Of a stretch of 64,000 bases of DNA, positions 61,098 to 64,000 are shown in pieces. Under the pieces are notes generated by a model. That model was not told the origin of the DNA, ran no database searches, and was given only the letters and a program-made list of their open reading frames with translations. Source of the stretch: Micavibrio sp. UBA6147 (GTDB lineage Bacteria > Pseudomonadota > Alphaproteobacteria > Micavibrionales > UBA1664). Where the stretch lies: the NCBI GenBank assembly GCA_002423185.1, contig DIUX01000004.1, forward strand, positions 372,001-436,000, written 5' to 3'. Every line of letters begins with the position of its first letter. Positions within the stretch are counted from its first letter, which is position 1. The position numbers and the translations under genes were made by a program.

Positions 61098-63053
61098 CTA
61101 TCTTGCGAAGATATAGGTGCCAGGGGCGGGGCATAGCGGCGGATAAGCCTTTGACCCCGTTGAGGCGGGGGCCGCAACTTTGTCCGACGCGTGTGCGCTT
61201 AGCCATTGATGCCAATGTGGCCACCAAGAGCCTTCATTATACTTGGCTTTGCCAAGCCATGCTTCGGATTGATCGGGCAGTGCGGACTCGTTCGTCCAAT
61301 AGCCATATTTGTTTTTGGCGGGCGGGTTGACGACTCCGGCAATATGACCTGATCCGGCAAGTGTGAAGCGCGTATTTTTGCGGTCGCCGAATATTTTTGC
61401 ACCGGCATAGGTCGCCGCCCAAGGGGCGATGTGGTCTTCGCGGGTGGACAGGAAATAAGACGCGGTTTGAATGGTGCGCAGGTCAATCGGCGTACCGTGG
61501 AGCGAGAGCTTATTGGGCTTGATGAGGTCGTTTTGCAAATACATGTGGCGCAGGTAATAGCTGTGCATTTTTGCGGGAAGATTGGTGGAATCGTTGTTCC
61601 AGAACAACAAATCAAACGCCAAGGGCTCCTTGCCCATCAGGTAATTATTCACCACGAACGACCAGATCAAGTCATTGGAGCGCAGCAACGAAAACGTGCT
61701 TTTGAGCGCTTCGGAGTCCAAATAGCCTTTGTCGCGCATGGTTTGTTCCATGACTTTGATTTGTTCTTCGTCGACAAATAAGCTGAGGTCGCCGGCATGT
61801 TCGAAATCAAGCAAGGTGGTGAGGAAGGTCGCGGTGGCGACTTTGTCCGCTTGTTTGTTCGCCTTCATCCATGCCAGAGTCATCGCGAGCAGCGTGCCGC
61901 CAATGCAATAGCCCGTGACATGCGCCTTGGGCGCACCGGTGATGGCGAGGGTGGCGTTGAGGGCGGCAAGGATGCCTTCGTCCATATAGTTTTCAAAGCC
62001 CTTATCCGCCAAGGATCGATCGGGGTTGACCCATGAAATGACAAAGACCTGATGGCCTTGGTCAACCGCCCATTTGATGAGTGAGTTTTCAGGCTTCAGG
62101 TCAAGAATGTAATATTTATTGATCCATGGCGGGGTGATGAGCAGCGGCGTTTTATACACATCGCGCGTTGCGGGGGCGTATTGGATGAGTTCGATCATGG
62201 CGTTGCGGTAGACGACATCGCCGCGCGTCACGGCAATATTGCCCCCTGGTTTGAACAGGCTTTCATCCGCTGTTTTGATTTGCGGCATGAGTTGTTTACT
62301 GCGCTTCATGTCATTGATCAGGTTTTGAAAGCCTTTGAGCAGGTTTTGACCGCCCGTTTTGACGGTTTCCTCCATCACTTCGGGATTGGTGAGGGCGAAG
62401 TTGCTGGGGCTGAGGGCATTCAGGGTTTGTTCGGTGAAGAAGGCAATTTTGCGGGCTTCTACCTCGTCCAATTCTTTGGAATGATCCTGTACCATGTCGC
62501 GAATCCAGCCCGCAGCAATCAAATAGGATTGGCGCATCACGTCAAAGGGGAGGAGTTCATGCCATTTTTCGCTCTTGAACCGTTTGTCGGACGGGTCATG
62601 CGGGATGAGGTCTTTATAGTCCTGCCCCTCCATGCGTTTCATGGTTTCCGTCCACAGGGCGGAGTATTGCTCCATCAGGCGGGTTTGGGCGTCTTGAAGT
62701 TTTTCAGGATTTTGGCTTAGACTCTCGATAAACTCGCTCCATGCGCCGCGCAAATTATAGGGGTCAAGCGGAACCCGCAGCCAATCGGTTTCGGTATATT
62801 TTTGAACGGCGGTTGTCCAAAAATCCTGACTGATTTTTGTCCAGTCAGACAAGAAATTCGCCCATGCCTGCGCGCCTTCTTGTGCGCTTTGGGTTGCGGA
62901 GTCAATTTTGGGCGCGGATCCGGGCGGCGGGCTTGAGGCGTTTTGTTTTTGTGGCTCGCTTGGCTTGTTTTGAGTCTTTTTTGCGGCGCTTTTTGGCGTT
63001 TTCTTTTTGGGGGAGGGCAAAACAGGTTTTTTGTCTTTGGGGGCGGAAGCCAT
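61098..63053 (-). CDS. phaC: Class I poly(3-hydroxyalkanoate) synthase
   Basis: Polymerises (R)-3-hydroxyacyl-CoA on PHB granules. 651 residues with a Lys/Pro-rich disordered N-terminus (1-50), the PhaC N-terminal domain (about 90-290: DWLRVPLDPYNLRGAWSEF), and the alpha/beta-hydrolase core with TPPWINKYYILDL, catalytic Cys383 in VTGYCIGGTLLA, an Asp in REDHIAPW and a His in SGHIAGVVNPP. I start at ATG 63053; the TTG at 63083 would add 10 residues. It is divergent from the truncated lipoprotein gene and remote from phaAB at 1.4-3.4 kb. Confidence 0.96.
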   Translation of the reverse strand: MASAPKDKKPVLPSPKKKTPKSAAKKTQNKPSEPQKQNASSPPPGSAPKIDSATQSAQEGAQAWANFLSDWTKISQDFWTTAVQKYTETDWLRVPLDPYNLRGAWSEFIESLSQNPEKLQDAQTRLMEQYSALWTETMKRMEGQDYKDLIPHDPSDKRFKSEKWHELLPFDVMRQSYLIAAGWIRDMVQDHSKELDEVEARKIAFFTEQTLNALSPSNFALTNPEVMEETVKTGGQNLLKGFQNLINDMKRSKQLMPQIKTADESLFKPGGNIAVTRGDVVYRNAMIELIQYAPATRDVYKTPLLITPPWINKYYILDLKPENSLIKWAVDQGHQVFVISWVNPDRSLADKGFENYMDEGILAALNATLAITGAPKAHVTGYCIGGTLLAMTLAWMKANKQADKVATATFLTTLLDFEHAGDLSLFVDEEQIKVMEQTMRDKGYLDSEALKSTFSLLRSNDLIWSFVVNNYLMGKEPLAFDLLFWNNDSTNLPAKMHSYYLRHMYLQNDLIKPNKLSLHGTPIDLRTIQTASYFLSTREDHIAPWAATYAGAKIFGDRKNTRFTLAGSGHIAGVVNPPAKNKYGYWTNESALPDQSEAWLGKAKYNEGSWWPHWHQWLSAHASDKVAAPASTGSKAYPPLCPAPGTYIFAR

Positions 63054-63254
63054 AGCGCAAGCCTTGTTCGGGAGCGGGTTCAATCTGTCGGCGGGGCGGT
63101 TCGTCTTAACGTCGATTTTTTGGTCAATATTTTTTGGTCAATTTTGTGGCTAATATTAGGGGGGTGTTTTTGGTAAACCCCATAAATATCCACAGGCAGT
63201 ACAGCGAAAAAACACCTTTGTTGCAATCCTTTTCTTGCAACGGCGGCCGTTTTT

Positions 63255-63281
63255 TTGCAAACTCCGCCTGCACTCTATAAA
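63255..63281 (+). promoter_or_regulatory. Candidate promoter for the lipoprotein gene
   Basis: TTGCAA (63255-63260), a short 15-base spacer, TATAAA (63276-63281), about 50 bp before the start at 63334. The spacer is suboptimal. Confidence 0.35.
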
Positions 63282-63333
63282 AAATTCAAAATAAAGTTGG
63301 TCGGCGGTGGCTTTGGAAAACGGTTTAACACAT

Positions 63334-64000
63334 ATGAACGGCGTCAATGAACGCTTTGGAGCGTGCTGTACGGCGCGGGATTTAGCGCTTCGCGCCTGTA
63401 TGGCGGTGGTTTTTCTGTGCGCGGTCGGGCTCCTCAGCGCGTGCGAAACCAAAAAACTCGCCGTTGTCGAAATGCCGGTGGAGGGAACAAGGCAGAGGGT
63501 TGACCTGTCCGATCTTCCCATTCGTGACAGCTATGGCACGGGGGATCACATCCAAAAGACCGGCGGCCTGATCGACATGGCGCGGATTATATCGACCGAG
63601 GATGTGCAGGTCTTCCCATTGGACGGGGCTACGCCAGACCCGATGGCGGGCAATGAAAGACGCCGCACCGTGTTTGAAAATACGACCAGTGGCGGTTATA
63701 CCGTTTTGAATCAGGATGTTTTGGTGTTCCCGTTGGAAGACGGCGAGCGGCCATCGTATTTGCCTGATTTCATCTGGCCAAAGCAGAATTTCTCCCAAAG
63801 AACGCCGTTTGAGGCAAATGATATGAGCCAGAGCGCAAACGGCGCGCCGCAAGCCATGAGTGGCTATCCCACCAATCCTATGACGGACGGCCCCTTGCCG
63901 GGCAAGAGCTTTGACCGTCCCGCGACGGGGCTTCCCCCGATTGCGGATCAGCCGCGTTTGAGCCTTCCTGCGCCAACCGCGTATAAAGACCAATCCCCCT
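63334..64000 (+). CDS. Lipoprotein of unknown function, 3'-truncated by window edge
   Basis: Begins MNGVNERFGACCTARDLALR, followed by the hydrophobic leader ACMAVVFLCAVGLLSAC, whose C is the predicted lipidation site. The mature part is Pro/Asp/Gly/Asn-rich, with two similar motifs, DVQVFPLDG and DVLVFPLEDG, about 40 residues apart. The frame runs open to the last base, so at least 222 codons are present and the stop lies outside. The reverse-strand frame over the same stretch (63382-63993) has no supporting features. It is divergent from phaC. Confidence 0.7.
   Translation, partial: MNGVNERFGACCTARDLALRACMAVVFLCAVGLLSACETKKLAVVEMPVEGTRQRVDLSDLPIRDSYGTGDHIQKTGGLIDMARIISTEDVQVFPLDGATPDPMAGNERRRTVFENTTSGGYTVLNQDVLVFPLEDGERPSYLPDFIWPKQNFSQRTPFEANDMSQSANGAPQAMSGYPTNPMTDGPLPGKSFDRPATGLPPIADQPRLSLPAPTAYKDQSP

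Noticed and set aside
63382..63993. 203-aa minus-strand frame at the right edge
   Set aside because: The plus-strand frame has a lipoprotein signal and runs to the edge; the reverse frame has no recognisable features.
1..64000. CRISPR arrays, insertion sequences, prophage or phage-like genes
   Set aside because: No regularly spaced repeats, transposase, integrase or capsid-like proteins were seen; only the small tRNA-Pro patch looks acquired.

Overview
The window looks like a chromosome segment of an alphaproteobacterium with roughly 54 % GC. The evidence is a set of alphaproteobacterial gene neighbourhoods: a CBP3-type cytochrome bc1 chaperone followed by DUF177-rpmF-plsX-fabH-ihfA-merR; nrdR-ribD-ribE-ribB(A)-ribH-nusB; rpiB-glyA; purE next to a YdcH/DUF465 gene; an LdtR-like MarR regulator; and a DUF882 protein with a Tat-like leader. 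PHB metabolism, MotAB and pilin-like genes would fit a Rhodospirillales- or Micavibrio-like lineage, but that placement is inference. Nearly all the DNA is coding. The only segment that looks foreign is a short AT-rich patch beside a tRNA-Pro gene.

Layout. 1-8 kb: a PhaC-like hydrolase cut by the left edge, phaA, phaB, a cyclic-nucleotide-binding-domain protein and a large AsmA-like protein. 8-15 kb: fumC, a ribbon-helix-helix protein, purK and purE (separated by an oppositely oriented membrane-protein gene), YdcH, 6-phosphofructokinase and a PH-domain membrane protein. 15-24 kb: ilvD, a DUF882 protein, a fused folK-folP gene, a histidine phosphatase, an effector-binding-domain protein, recO and parC. 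24-31 kb: a membrane-anchored peptidoglycan-binding/transglycosylase-like protein, motB-motA, an EAL-domain protein and hemB. 31-37 kb: 3-hydroxyisobutyryl-CoA hydrolase, an LdtR-like regulator, two tandem pilin-like paralogues and glutaryl-CoA dehydrogenase. 37-44 kb: rpiB, glyA, nrdR and the riboflavin operon ending in nusB. 44-53 kb: FliL-like protein, H+-pyrophosphatase, BamE, CBP3, DUF177, rpmF, plsX, fabH, ihfA and a MerR regulator. 53-64 kb: tRNA-Pro with the mini-island, a MAPEG protein, cutA, two small exported or membrane proteins, metY, rplM-rpsI, gamma carbonic anhydrase, a large exported protein of unknown role, a full-length PHA synthase, and a lipoprotein cut by the right edge.

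How the genes fit together. phaA and phaB make 3-hydroxybutyryl-CoA, which the full-length PhaC at 61-63 kb would polymerise. The PhaC-like protein at the left edge may be a second synthase or an accessory hydrolase. The rib cluster covers the RibD, RibE, RibB and RibH steps of riboflavin synthesis, but the GTP cyclohydrolase II half of the RibBA fusion lacks its zinc cysteines, so an active RibA should lie elsewhere in the genome. MotAB with a neighbouring EAL protein suggests c-di-GMP-controlled motility.

The least ordinary items are the AT-rich nuclease-like gene bracketed by the tRNA-Pro 3' end and an imperfect copy of it, the tandem pilin-like genes, a perfect 16-bp inverted repeat beside a tiny hydrophobic reading frame, the folK-folP fusion, and the degenerate RibA domain. 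I did not find a clearly novel multi-gene defence or mobile system.
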